DNA of 64,000 bases from Palaemon carinicauda. Taxonomy: Eukaryota > Arthropoda > Malacostraca > Decapoda > Palaemonidae. Below, piece after piece: positions 36,255 through 48,800 of this stretch (within the stretch, counting starts at the first letter, position 1; each line of letters begins with the position of its first letter). The stretch is from assembly GCF_036898095.1 (NCBI RefSeq), contig NC_090729.1, positions 156,891,495-156,955,494 on the forward strand. The letters are read 5' to 3'. The notes below the pieces were generated by a model, which was not told the origin of the DNA, did no database searches, and saw only the letters and a list, made by a program, of their open reading frames with translations. The translations under genes were made by a program, and so were the position numbers.

Positions 36255-36663
36255 TAGGTAAGGGTAGCAGATACTCTAGCTATGGTGAGCAGCTGTTCTA
36301 GGAGAAAGACACTCCAAAATCAAACCATTGTTCTAGAGTCTTAGGCAGTCCCATAGCCTTTGTACCATGGTCTTCCACTGTCTTGGGGTAAAGTTCTCTT
36401 CCTTGAGGGTTCACCCAGACACACTATTCTTTTGATATTCTTCTATTTCAATGTTGTTACTGTTCTTAAAATGTTATTTTAATTGTCAATTACTTCTCTT
36501 AGAGTTTATTTCCTTGTTTACTTTCCTCACTGGGCTATTTTTCCCTGTTGGAGCCCTTAGGCTTATATCATCCTGCTTTTCCAAGTAGGTATGTAGCTTA
36601 ACTAATAATAACTATATTGCATCCTGCTTTTTCAAGTAGGGTTGTAGCTTAACTAGTAATAAT
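36255..36663 (+). repeat. Dispersed repeat ending in (TAA)n, copy 2
   Basis: Same family as 15913-16303, with the same internal order and the tail ctgttggagcccttaggctt, then a degenerate AATAAT end. The last 50 bp are duplicated (tcctgctttttcaagtaggg occurs again near 36622). Confidence 0.7.
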
Positions 36664-37508
36664 TATATTTCTGTATAGCATTAGAAATTGTAAGAAGAGC
36701 ATTACATGATCCAAAGCCTTTGCAAGAGCCAAATTGCAAACTAGGGAGGGAACAAATTATTACCTTCAGCATACCTATTTAGATGTTTTGCCCAAGTTTA
36801 GATATGGGATTTATGGAAATGTGGCAGTAACCAGCAGGCCTGGAACTACCACAAACATTTACATTACAGTCTAACATTACCAACTCTCCATCAAGTACAA
36901 ACTGAACCTGTTCTTGCCAACTGGTGAAAAATAACAGAAAACTTGGGAGCTACGAAATCAGGTGCTTTATAAAAAGAACCAAAGGAAAGCAAGCTTTAAT
37001 TTCACATGACCAAACACAAACTACTTCATTTAGCCTCAGGTAAACAGAAATAAAGGTGATCAAGTTTCCCATTTCTCTGATCAATGTCAATCAGCCAAAA
37101 GGGTTGACTTTGACCGAGTGACAGAGCCTTCTGGTACATGTAAAGAAGGATCTATTAAGGATAATCCAAAAAGTGCAGATTTAAGGGTAGCCCACCAGTC
37201 AGAATCCTGGGTTGTAACAAAGGGGATCTTTTATGGTAAAATTGTATCCTTTTCAGTTGAACCATAAAATATAAGAGCTTTAAACGAAGTATAGTTTTTC
37301 CAAGTCGAACCTAATGATATGTCTCCTGATCTTCCAAATAAGCAAGTCTACAATCATCATTGAACCATGGTTTGTCAATCATTCAATATTTCAAAATACG
37401 AGAAGGAACACGCTTATCAGTAGAACTTCAAAAGTCCAAACTTGCAGCTAATGTTTTTATGTTGAACAGGCTGTCATATGTCCTTTTATAGATTATATAT
37501 GAAATATC
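36664..37508. other. Non-coding Ubc6 intron sequence
   Basis: The first 260 bp resemble 35190-35450 (gaagagcattacatg, caaattgcaaactaggga). The rest is AT-rich and unremarkable up to the start of element E3. Confidence 0.4.
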
Positions 37509-38059
37509 AAAAATTTTAAGTAATTTTTATTTTTCGTAACATACTTACCGAGAATTACTTTCTTAGGAGAGTCACTTGGTGTCTCTTTCTCGACCAAGAT
37601 TTTTGGCGCCGCTATCCCCCACCCCGTTCTCCATACAGGCCTACCCCCGCCGCCAAAGGATGCGCCCCGAGGGCAGGATTAGGGCAGGTCACTGCTTCTC
37701 TGGGCCATTCTCCTCATTAAGTCCGTCGTATAGCCCAACTTGGCAATGGAAGGATGGCACTCGGGGACAGAAGGGAGGGCCATTACCCGAAAGTAATTCT
37801 CAGTAAGTATGTTAGGAAAAATAAAAATTACTTAAAATTTTTTATTTGTTCCAACACGAAACTTACCTCGAATTACTTTCTTAGGAGACTTATACTTTAG
37901 GAGGCGGGAGTGCTATTCTGACACTTGACTAGGCACGTAGGGCCTAGAGGGCTATGGAATGCGGGGGCCTATCAGAGTACGGGAGTGAGGGTAACCGCGC
38001 CACCTTACGCTATTACCTAAGATTTTACCTCTTAAAAAAATTCTTCTGACGATTTCCTC

Positions 38060-38960
38060 CGGATGTAGTCGCGAAGAATGTGTTCATCGTTGGGTACAGC
38101 CTCTGGCCTTACCGTTACACAGCCCGGAGGGCGGCCATGACTGTCCCAATGGAGAACCCGTCCAAGGATTTCCTTGAATAACCCTTGAGGTAGTGGGCAG
38201 TAAAGGTTGACTGGTGCGACCAAGTACCTGTCTGTAGGATCTGCCTCACCGCCATGTTTCTCTCGAAGGGCAAGGGGGTGCTCAGACCCCTGATGTCATG
38301 GGTCCGGGGAGTGCTTGGCACTGTCATTTTATCCTCTTCATAGGTTCCAGAGATGCCTTGTCTCAGCCAGCAGGAAATGGTGTTCTCGGAAACTTGCTTC
38401 CTATTAACACCTGTGGAAACGAAGAGGCTCCTGATACCTGGTCGGAGTGAGAGAAGTCGAATGACAAACCATGTATCTCGCCCACTCTCTTATCGGACGC
38501 CAAGGCCAGCAAGAAGACGGCCTTGAGGGTGAGATCTTTGTTCACGATATCTTTCAAGTGTTCAAAGTGGGAGCGACACATCATCTTCCGGACCTTGCCT
38601 AAGTCCCACTGGGGAACCTTTCCCGCCTGAGGGGGGTAAGACTGCTCGAAGCTTTTGACAAGCACCGCTATGTGTCTCGAGGCCCCCAGGACGATGCCCT
38701 TCAGGAGGAAGACTTGGCCTAAGGCAGCCCAAACCCCTTTTTATGGCTGGGATTGACATCTCCGCTTTGTCCTTGAGAAACACCAGAAAACCTGTCATGT
38801 CTGGGACAGAGGCCTTAAGAGGTCTAATGTGCCTCTCAGCGCACCACTTCGCGACGGAGGTCCATTTTGTCTGGAAGACCGCGGTTGGCGACTTCTTAGG
38901 AATATAGACATTCTCTTAGCCGTGGAGGAAGAATATCCTTCTTTCTTCAGGAGCCGCTCT
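38060..38960 (-). pseudogene. E3 tyrosine recombinase, frameshifted
   Basis: The catalytic Arg box ASDKRVGEIHGLSF is near 38500. The His box THDIRGLSTPLPFERN and the Tyr in STFTAHYLKG lie in the frame 38115-38327. VSENTISCWLRQ in a third frame links them. The spacing between the Arg and His boxes is shorter than in E1, which suggests a small deletion. The N-terminal domain (FLVFLKDKAEMSIPAIKRGL) starts near 38798. Confidence 0.78.
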
Positions 38961-40660
38961 TAGTCTTCAGTCGTGAAGACGTAGGGAGAGAGGCCTGTCG
39001 TGGAGCTTGAGAAAGTGAGGCTGGTGCAGAAGGTCTGACCTGATGGACAGAGGCCACGGCGGTTGACTCGATAGGTCTTTTAGATCCGCGAACCACTCTC
39101 TCTCCAGCCACCAGGGCGCTACCAAAGTCATCTGTAGGTTTCGAGCCGTCTTTACTCTGCTGAGCACTTGTCTTATCAGCGTGAAAAGGGGGGAAAGGAG
39201 TACACATCCAGATTGTCCCACTTGTGCTGAAAAGAGTTTTCTAAGGAAGCTTTCGGGTCTGGTACAGGGGATCAATAGACTGGGAGTTGGGCGTTGAGGT
39301 TGATGCAAAGCGGTCAACCACCGGGGAACCCCATCGTTGAATGATGAGCTTGGCTATTCCTGGGAGAAGGGACCATTCCGTCCCTACTATGTGGCCCATT
39401 CTGCTGAGGCCGTCGGCCAGAACGTTTTACTTCCCGGGAATGAACCTTGCTAACATCACCCCTTGATTTCCTTCCACTCAATCTAGATTCTCTATGGTGA
39501 GATCGCACAACTCCTTCGATTACAAGTACCCTGCTTCTTCATGTATGCCACTACCGTGGCGTTGTCGCTCATCCACGCCACGGTATTCCCCTTTAGCAGA
39601 CTTGCGAAGTGTAGGCACGCCTTCTGGACTGCTTCCAACTCCAGGACATTGTGTGGAGTTGCCTCTCCCCTTCCAACCAGGTCTCTCGTGCCGTTTCGTC
39701 GAGGGGAAGGGCTCCCCATCTCTGGTTGGAGGCGTCTGTGAACAGTAGAAACTCGGGAGGGCCGGTCCCGAAGGACGTCCCCTTGAGTGAGTTCGACTGG
39801 CAATGTCACCATTCTAGGGAGGGTCTCGTGTCTGGAATGACTGGGAATAGCACCTGCTGCGAACCCGTCTGTCACCAGAGGTTCCTGAGATTCCATTGGA
39901 CGGATCTGAGCCTTACCCTCCCTTGGGGAACTAGGTTCACCAGTGAGACCAGGTGACCTACCAGCCTCTGCCCGTCTTCCGCCCCCCCTGGGGTGTTCTG
40001 ACAGGAACGGCTGACTAATGAGCCTGAGGTTACTTATCTTATTCTCCGAGGGAAAAATTCTCCCCGAAAAATGTCTAATGTTATTCCTCAGTAGTTCATT
40101 CCGGTGGAAGGGGATAGATTTGACTACTTCGGGTTGATTCAGTTCCCCAGATCCTTGCAAAACTGGAGGAGACTTCTCCCTTGTCCCTCCAAGAGGACCT
40201 TTGAGGCGGGAAGAAGCCACCAGGCGTCCAGGTATCTGATAAGGCGTATGCCTCGTTCGTGCGCCCCCACTGCGACAGCCGTGGGGACTCTCGTGAACAC
40301 TTGGGGCGCTGTTGACAGACCAAAGAAAAAAGGGGGTCCTGAATTGCAGGATCTGGGAACCCTGTTTCACCCGGAGGAACTTCCGACCCGAGGAGTGGAC
40401 CGGAATCTGGAAGTACGTCCTTGGGGTCGATGGCCATCCTACAATCTTTCTCCCTCAAGGACCGCCGGACTGAATTCTGCGTGTCCATTTTGAAGTCCGT
40501 CTTCTTGACGAACCTGTTGAGAGCTGACAGATCTATAACTGGTCTCCACCCCCCGGTCGCTTTTTCTACCAGGAATAGGCGACTGTAGACACCTGGCCCT
40601 GGGAGAAAAACTCCTTCCATGGTACCCTTTTCTAGCATGGACGACACCTCCTCTTGAAGG
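38961..40660 (-). pseudogene. E3 reverse transcriptase / RNase H remnant
   Basis: Readable pieces are VYSRLFLVEKATGGWRPVID and LSALNRFVKKTDFKMDT (RT start, near 40560), a shifted AID.KDV box near 40440, and RNase H with LELEAVQKACLHF and WMSDNATVVAYM near 39600-39540. The connector MTLVAPWWLEREWF lies near 39120. At least three frame changes occur, so no full protein is possible. Confidence 0.8.
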
Positions 40661-42869
40661 GCGGTCCTCTTTAACGGGTCTTTGGGATCTAGCTATTCTA
40701 TCCGGTTGGCCGGAAAAAGCGTGAGTGGTTCCGTTAGGAATGGAAGTCCGTAGCCCTTCTTAGTAAGGACACTGTCCAAGGTTCCGCTCCTTGAGCCCTC
40801 TATGCTTGCCAATGACGTCTGAGTCATCCTCCAACCCGAGGGTTGGGTGGGGATAGGGGGCTTCCCACTCTTATCTTCTTCTAGAGGGGCGGCCTGATCT
40901 GTCTCCCCTAGAGGCGGGGTATCCCGACCTGAAGGAGCTAGAGGGCGCTGGAGCTCCCCTGCGGAGGGGCTGAGGCGTTGCGGACCAGGGGGAAGAGGGG
41001 GGCTTCTCTCCTCGTAGTGCTGGTAGATGCTTGGGGTGTCGCGGCACTATCCGAGACAGACCTCTTATAGGGCGGTCTCCTAGGAGTCGTAGGTCTGGGG
41101 ACGTTAGTCTCCTTCTATTTCAAGACCTTCTCCATTATGGTTTCTAGTTCCTTCCGAGGAAACAGAGACTCTCCCCACAAGGGAAAGCTGCGAATGGCTC
41201 GCGTCTCCCTGTCTGGTGCCTTCCAAGACACCTTCGCCAGAACAGTGTCTCGCTTCCAGAACACCCAGTTAGCTGTTAGTGTGAGAGACTGATATGTCAA
41301 TAACCTAAGGGTTGAAGGCCTTGCTGGACAGGGTCCTCGGGGTCACAGGAGGCTTGTACACCTCCCAAAGAGTAAGCCCACCAGTCCAGCCAAGAGGGGG
41401 ACGTTTACAAGTCCCTCGACATTTTCTCCATCATGGAGGCTCCTGCTGACGAGAACCAGACTGGGGCTGAAGAGGCTCTACTGTCTGAAACACCTTGACT
41501 AAGGATGTCCTGCTGATCCTCAAAAAGGCTTGACTTCCAGGAAACTACATCTGTAGTTGCAGGTTCCGGTACTTGTGGTGTCTTCTGCAAAGGCTAACCA
41601 CTCTCCTATAGACGGAGTCCTCCGTCAGGGAGCGCTCCTCTCCGTCAGCCGAGGATCCGGCTTGGGGCCGGGGAGCTGGGTTACCGGGCACGCCGACTGG
41701 ACGTCTAGCTCTTTGGGGCCAGGGGCGCCGTCCTGCCGAGGTACTGGATTTCATCTGTGGGGACGTCCGCACCAGGGGCCTGGGTTAGCGCAAGCAACGC
41801 TGGTTCAGCGGGGACTCTCGTCGGCCCAAGGCTCTGGGTGCCGAGGATGCGGTTCCCGTGGGCTGACCCGACAGCGGGAACCGTTCCTTCCGACCAGAAG
41901 GCCGCACCAGCCGGGCTGGTTCGGCCAGTCCGTCCGACCAGAAGCGCGTTTCCCCCGCTGGGCGGGGTTAACCGGAGTCTTCGGGGACTTACGCTTACCT
42001 GTAGAGTCCTTCCTACCGCTTGATCTCGAGGCACCGGGTCACCGGGCACTCCCCGGACGCTTCGGTTCCGGAATACCAGGCACCCCCTTGCAGTGGTATC
42101 GGTTTTCCCCGGCGGGGAGCTCCGCACCAGGTTCGGGGTCAGAACCGGCAACACCGTACCGTCGAGGACTACTGTACGTGTACTCTCTCCGGGGGACGCG
42201 GGCGCGGATCCTTGTGGGCTGACCCAACGGAGGGAACCGTTCTTTCAAGCTGTGCTGATTCGGCCAGGCTGCCCGTAAGAAGCCCGGTTACACCTGCGGG
42301 CGGGCTGGGGGACGCGGATGCAGATCCCCGGCTGACCCGACGGAGGGAACCGTTCTTTCAAGTCCGAGGGCCGAACCAGCTGTGCTGATTCAGCCAGGCT
42401 GCCCGTAAAGAAGCCCGGTTACACCTGCGGGCGGGCTGGGGGACGCGGACGCGGATCCCTGTGGGCTGACCCGACGGAGGGAACCGTTCCTTTTAAGTCT
42501 GAGGGCCGAACCAGCTGTGCTGATTCGGCCAGGCTGCCCGTAAAGAAGCTCGGTTACACCCGTTGGCGGGGTGAACCGGAAGCTTCGCGGTCTTACGCCT
42601 GCCTGAAGAGGCCTTCTCGCATTTCTCCCTGCGAGGGTTATATCTGCGTCTGGAGGATGGCCTTCGTGGTGAGAAAAAACCCTGGTTTGTCGGTCCGGGG
42701 AACGCTGCCATACTGACCTGAGAGGCTCCTTCTCGGCGAGGCCCTCGGCTGCAGAAGAGACTGAAAAATACGCTAAGAGATTGGAGAAGAATAAGGGACA
42801 TTTTCCCCCACATGGGGTCATCAGAGGAGACGTGGCCTGCTTGCACCAGGACTCCGTCTCCCCACACAC
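40661..42869 (-). pseudogene. E3 gag remnant with internal tandem repeats
   Basis: The - strand from about 42869 reads as broken gag-like frames rich in Pro, Gly, Ser and Arg, including DRETRAIRSFPLWGESL and RKELETIMEKVL near 41115-41250, which I take as the gag middle. The first part (42217-42580) is made of repeated units. No frame spans the region. Confidence 0.55.
42217..42580. repeat. Tandem repeat inside E3 gag
   Basis: Units beginning gctgacccgacggagggaac start at about 42217, 42330 and 42466, so the unit length varies (113 and 136 bp) because of an internal indel. A more diverged unit begins near 41863. Shared blocks are ccaggctgcccgtaa and gcccggttacacctgcgggc. In the - strand frame they repeat a peptide containing GVTGLLYGQPG. 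Confidence 0.8.
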
Positions 42870-43611
42870 TCTCGAAAGTAGTACTTACCTCGAACTACTT
42901 CTTAAGAGTTATCTTCTTCACAATAAACCAACCTCGTCTCCTACTCTGGGTAGGAGAGGGTGGTAGGGAAGCTCTGTCAGGCGGGACGCCCGGCGCTAGT
43001 CGTCTTAGGCGAACCCTTCGTCGCCTACTTCTCTTGGTGCTATACCGCACCCACTCAAACTCTTGGGGAAGAGCAATGGGCACTTCCCCGCAACTGACTT
43101 ACCTCGTCCCCTACTCTGGGTAGGGGAAGATGGCTGTATAAGAATCTCTATTCGACGAGGCATCGGGAATTAAGTTGGCGAGGAGAGGCACGTCTTCCTA
43201 TGAGCCTCTTGGATGTATTCTTCCTTTTGGTGCCGAAGTGCACTCACTGCACTACGTTCCAGGACCAGTAGTCCTGACACGTGGTTGAAGGGGAACATAA
43301 GCTGCCCCTACTCGGCTAACACCGGGGATAAGGGGAGGAAGAATGATTTATGTAAAAATTGGTCCTTTCAGCTATTAATTCCTTGAAGAAAATCAAGGAA
43401 TACTGTTCCATAACGCACACAACGCACGACACAAGCACTAAGGAAATGAATTAAACACCGGGTAAGGACACGGTTGAAAAGTGAACGCACAGGAACACTT
43501 GGGAAGCACACTGCAAAAAAACACAAGTCCCCACGCTGGGAACACGTGGAAACTAAAAGCGCACAAAGGATCGAGAGATACTGAGAGTGAGGTGTTGAAC
43601 ACCTCACGACC
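42870..43611 (-). other. E3 5' leader
   Basis: Non-coding leader of E3. It holds an approximate direct repeat: acctcgtctcctactctggg near 42930 and the similar acctcgtcccctactctggg near 43102. Confidence 0.5.
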
Positions 43612-43859
43612 AAGGACTTAATGAGGAGAATGGCCCAGAGAAGCAGTGACCTGCCCTAATCCTGCCCTCGGGGCGCATCCTTTGGCGGCGGGGGTAGGCC
43701 TGTATGGAGAACGGGGTGGGGGATAGCGGCGCCAAAAATCTTGGTCGAGAAAGAGACACCAAGTGACTCTCCTAAGAAAGTAATTCGAGGTAAGTTTCGT
43801 GTTGGAACAAATCTGTTTTAATGTTGTTGATGTGTTTAAAATATTTTGTTTCAATTGTT

Positions 43860-44008
43860 CATTACTTCTTATATCCTTCATTATTTCCTTATTTCCTTTC
43901 CTCACTGGGCTATTTTTCCCTGTTGGAGCCCTTGGGGTTATAACATATTGCTTGTCCAACTAGGATTGTAGCTTAGCTGGTAATAATAATAATAATAATA
44001 ATAATAAC
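43860..44008 (+). repeat. Dispersed repeat ending in (TAA)n, partial copy 3
   Basis: Only the 3' third of the family seen at 15913 and 36255 is present (ctcactgggctatttttccc, then ctgttggagcccttgggg and a TAA repeat at 43981-44008). It begins immediately to the right of E3. Confidence 0.7.
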
Positions 44009-45069
44009 AGATTCTCATTCAAGAACAGACTCTTGCCCTTTTATGCAATTGCGACCAATTCAAATGAAAAAGAGAACTCAAAATGCCATTCCAGTCTGCT
44101 TGAGCTTTTACATAATAATATGACACATCAGGCACAGGCTGCTCAGTCCTAATTACTAACAAAACCAGACATGATCAGACATCCCAACTGAAAAAACATT
44201 TATTTGTCATAACACCATAGGGAATTGGTGGACATTAGGTCCAAGCAGTTACCATACCTGCGAGTAGCTTCACTTGTGATTTGCTCAGCCTGAAATAGTT
44301 ATGCCTACCACACATTACTACGACCGAAATCTCATGACATCCACATTCATAGCATGGCTTAAGAGAAGCAGGGTACTCAGTTTTATTATAGACCACCATT
44401 CCCCCTTGCCCTAGGAATGGCATTCTGTCTCAAAATTATTAGTTTCTTAAAACCTAAAATAAGGAGCTCAGACAAGTACCTCACTTAAGAGACCGGCATT
44501 TCTGAGCGTAAGAGAACATCACACTGCCTGAAGGCAATTGTAAAATTTCCATTATCACCATGCAGTCCATGAATATTGCAACACATTAGTAACAATAGGG
44601 AATTCTGGGAATCTTTGATCCTGGATTTTTGCTCAACATCTCCACATAGAATAAGAATTAAAAGTAATAAAATTCTCATCATATAGTACTTGAAAACAAG
44701 CTTAACAATAATGATAACAAAAACAAGTATATGACTATATATAACGCAACTCATATAACATTAACTAAAGACAAAATGTCAGATAAAATTGGCAGAGCCG
44801 ACACACCATTCAAGGCTAAGTACTCGCCAGGATAGCCATTTAAACTGAAGGGAGAAGAGTAGCGATGGTTTTAAATATTAATACAGGAGGAAGTTCAAGA
44901 AACAGACAGGGAAACACACTTGATTAACCACCAGGCATTAATGGCCTCTCTATTAAGCCTGCTCAACACACCATTAAAAAAAAAAAAAACAAGAGAAAAC
45001 ATGGAATAATATACCCCAGTTCACCCTCAAACTTTGAACAATCTGTTTTCACAAATTATTTTTTCTTCT
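44009..45069. other. Non-coding Ubc6 intron sequence
   Basis: AT-rich, no recognised exon or element. The open frames at 44235 and 44485 have no recognisable family features. Confidence 0.45.
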
Positions 45070-46890
45070 TTAGGAGTAGCCGGTATTGTGTCTGAAGGCT
45101 CAGCAGCTCAGGAAAATCTTTTAAGGGGCCGGCTGGCTAATGCCAATTTTTAATGATAGGACTTCGACATTGATACCACTTAGGACATCATACTGCATAA
45201 GATTTTTGCCTCTGACCTTTGGTTTTGGGACGCCAGGGCGATTTATTCTGAAAATTAGTGTTTTTCCAATTCTATCTCATCCGATAATTATTACAAAATC
45301 TGGGATTCCTACCCTATATAGACCTCCAATAATATTAAATTTTCTTTCTAAAAGTAATTTTTTTGTCAGATATGAATTTTTTTTCATTATGGTAAAAAAT
45401 AAACCCTAAAAATCAGGGGAAAAAATTAAGAAAAAAACATTAAACAAATCTTTGAAAAAAAAAGGCTCCATTTCATTGTTTTATAATGTAATTCTAAGTT
45501 ATATATCAAATTTCAATGCTAAATCTTTAGAACTAAGGGAGGATATTGAATTTGAAGGTCAATATGCATAGTTTTGAGATACTGTACAGGAATTCAAAGT
45601 TTTTCTTTGTATTTTGACAAAGACAATATCAATAAATCGTGATTATGAATTTTATGTTCTTTTTTGGGTATTAATGTAAGAAAAAGTTATTTATCATAAT
45701 TTAATATAAAATGAAGATCCTTTTGCTCAATATATTGCTTCTTTTGGCTCCTGTGAGGCAAGGAGGCCACTCCTCTATCCACAACAGTCACTCACTCTCT
45801 CTCTGCACTACCCATATTACCCTCTTCTGAACTCTTAATAGAGCAAATTTTCTTCTTTCTTGCAAGATGTTGAACTGATCTTTTCCTCATTGAAATGATA
45901 AAATTCTTACCGAAAACGAGAAAAACAAACAAAATGAGTGAATGTCAGAGGACATTCAAAGTTTTTCTTTGTATTTTTACAAACACAATATTCTTAAATC
46001 CTGATTATTATGAATTTTATGTTCCTTTCTGGATATCGATAAACGAAAACAAAATTATTTATCATAATTTACTCATAAACGAAGATCCTTTTGCTCAACA
46101 TGTTGCTTCTTTTGCTCGTATCGGGCAAGGCCGTTGCTTCTCCATTCACACAACTCACTCACTCTGCACTACTGATACTACCCTCTTCTGAACTCTTATT
46201 TTTTTTTTCCCTTATGTTAACAAGATGTTGAAATTGTCTTTTCCTCTTTGAAAAATTAAAATTCTTGCCGAAAACAAGAAAAACGTAAAAATTAGTAAAT
46301 GTCGGAGGTAAAACTCAGGCATATACTCTCTCTGAGGTTTGTGGTAGAGTGGGGCGAAAACATCGTCTACGACTCGTGGAAGTTATACAGATGCCATTGT
46401 TCACAATTTCTTTTACATTAAAATGTAAAAATTATCAAAGTTTACGATAACAAGAAATACTGCATTTTCTAGCAGGGAACAATCTTTATGGTTTATTGAA
46501 TTACCTTTACCAATTATCCTGTAACTATGAAAGTAAGAGGAATTTTGACAAAATATTCTCCATTGTCATATGAAGCTTAGTGAATTTTTTCAGGATTTTG
46601 TTTTTTTCTTCCAATACGCCCAAATATTGGCATTCCAGCCAGCCCCTTAAGTGCATTCTCATACTGGACTGAGAACACAATCGAGGTAAAACTATGTAGG
46701 GGAAAGGACGACAGCTTAAAGGTCAGAATCATCAGAGGCCAAGGTATTCCTAGCTCCAGTAATAGTTTTATGTCAGAAGGCTCAGGAAAATCCTTCAGTG
46801 TATTCTTATACTGGACTAAAAACGGAAGAGGGGCAAACTCTGTAGGGGAAAGGACGACAGCTTAAAGATCTGAATCATCAGAGGTTAAGA
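45070..46890. repeat. Tandem-duplicated host segment, first copy split by a TTAA element
   Basis: A host segment of about 120 bp occurs twice: copy A is 45070-45124 plus 46651-46738, and copy B is about 46750-46885. Shared blocks are gaaggctcag, aggaaaatc, catactggact (cttatactggact in B) and ggggaaaggacgacagctta. Copy B is continuous and so shows the site without the insertion carried by copy A. Confidence 0.75.
45121..46650. mobile_element. TTAA-flanked non-autonomous DNA transposon (1.5 kb)
   Basis: TTAA lies at both ends (45121-45124 and 46647-46650). The inverted termini read ggggccggctggctaatgcc on the left and, reverse complemented, ggggctggctggaatgccaa on the right. TTAA duplication is the mark of the piggyBac superfamily and a few others. 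No transposase is present. Inside, about 45594-45952 and 45953-46306 are an imperfect tandem duplication of roughly 350 bp. Confidence 0.82.
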
Positions 46891-47856
46891 TGGTGCTCCT
46901 AGCTCTCATGCTCTCAGAGGCTGGAGAAGTACAACAGGCTTCAGTTACTGATGAGCAAACGGCCAGTCTTAGTCAGACATCATGATGATGACATTTCCAC
47001 AGGAAAGAGGTCACAGGAACTTCATGAAGAAATGCCACAATAAGGTGTAATGTCCTTAGTGACTTTCCGGGGCTAAAAAGACACTGACGAAGAAGGGTAC
47101 CACACTCAATGGCCGTAAAAATGATATTTTAATTATAAAATAAATTTTTGAATATACTTACCCGGTGAATATATAATAGCTGCAACTCTGCGGCTCGACA
47201 GAAAACACACTCAAAAAACTCGCGAGCGATCGCTATGAAGGTTGCGGGTGTGCCCACCAGCGCCAACTGTCGGCCAGATACCACTCTTGTATGTAAACAA
47301 AACCTTCAATTCTTCTCGTCCCGCTGCGTCTCTATTGGGGAGGAAGGGAGGGTCATTTAATTTATATATTCACCGGGTAAGTATATTCAAAAATTTATTT
47401 TATAATTAAAATATCATTTTTAAATATTTAACTTAGCCAGTGAATATATAATAGCTGATTCACACCCAAGGAGGTGGGTAGAGACCAGAGTTAATTATGT
47501 TTACAGCGTATAAGCTAAGAGTTTTTTCATTTTGACAGTTATCAATATAACAAAACCAAAATATATAGGTACCTGGTAAGGCAGTTGACTTAGACGATTA
47601 CTCTGCCTTGTAAGTCTGTCTTCCTCACGGAGCCCAGCGATCCTCTTAGGATGCTGAAAGACTCCCAGAAGCTGAAGTATCAAGGGTTGCAACCCATACA
47701 ACAGGACCTCATCAAACCCCTAATCTGGGCGCTCTCAAGAAATGACTTTGACCACCCGCCAAATCAACCAGGATGCGAAAGGCTTCTTAGCCTTCCGAAC
47801 AACCCATAAAACAATATTAAAAACATTTCAAGAGACAGATTAAAAGGATATTGGAA

Positions 47857-48800
47857 TTAGGGAAGTGTAGTGGTAGAACCCTCACCCACTACTGCACTCG
47901 CTGCAACGAATGGACCCAGTGTGTAGCAGTCCTCGTAAAGAGTCTGGACATCTTTTAAGTAAAATGACGCGAACACTGACTTGCTTCTCCAAAAAGTCGC
48001 ATCCATAATACTTTGCAGAGATTTATTTTGCTTGAAGGCCACGGAGGTTGCTATATCTCTAACTTCGTGCGTCTTAACCTTAAACAAACATCGGTCTCTC
48101 TCATTCAAGTGAGAATGAGCTTCTCATATTAAAAAAACCTGATAAAATATGACAAAGCATTCTTTGACATAGGCAATGAAGGTTTCTTAACTGAGCACCA
48201 TAATGCCTCAGATTTCCCTCGTAATGACTTAGTACGAGCTAAATCGAACTTAAGAGCTCTAACAGGACATAATACTCTTTCCAGTTCGTTGCCTTCGATC
48301 TCTGATAAGCAAGGAATATCAAAAGATTTAGGCCAAGGACGAGAAGGCAGTTCATTTTTGGCCAGGAAACCAAGTTGAAGTGAACAAGTGGCTTTTTTCT
48401 GTAGAAAAGCCGATGTTCTTACTGAAGGCATGAAGTTCATTGACCCTTTTAGCCGAAGCCAAGCACACTAGGAAAAGTGTCTTGAGGGTGAGATCCTTCA
48501 GGGAGGCTGAATGTAATGGCTCAAACCTGTCTGACATGAGGAACCTTAGGATCACGTCTAAGTTCCATCCAGGAGTTGCCAAACGACGTTCCTTAGAGGT
48601 CTCGAAAGACTTAAGGAGATCTTTATTGTTGGAAAGATCTAAGCCTCTATGTCGAAAGACCGAAGCCAACATGCTCCTGTAGCCCTTAATCGTGGGAGCT
48701 GAAAGGGAGTGAACCTTTCTCAGATGTAAAAGAAAATCTGCGATTTGGGCTACAGAGGTACTGGACGAGGACACAGATGCTGACTTGCACCAGTCTCGAA
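47857..48800 (-). pseudogene. E4 tyrosine recombinase, lightly broken
   Basis: The N-terminal SAM-like domain (SVAQIADFLLHLRK, STIKGYRSML-like APTIKGYRSML) is near 48760, the catalytic Arg in ASAKRVNELHAF near 48450, THEVRDIATSVAFKQN near 48060 and the nucleophile Tyr in FASFYLKDV near 47960. The frame changes near 48400 and a TGA interrupts just before EAHSHLNERD (about 48125), where E5 reads an Arg codon. All catalytic residues remain. Confidence 0.82.

Larger units (their letters stand above)
37509..43812 (-). mobile_element. DIRS-like element E3, decayed
   Basis: This 6.3 kb element lies in the Ubc6 intron in the same orientation as the gene. Inverted terminal repeats of about 190 bp (37540-37730 and 43612-43800) are nearly identical, including ttggcgccgctatccccc and atgcgccccgagggcaggat. 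An internal complementary region (37793-37905) contains both outer ends joined. The - strand carries gag, RT/RNase H and recombinase remnants with frameshifts. The close match of the terminal repeats suggests a fairly recent insertion despite the broken frames. Confidence 0.87.

Noticed and set aside
41557..42388. Long + strand frames in the E3 gag region
   Set aside because: Antisense shadows of GC-rich gag sequence on the - strand.
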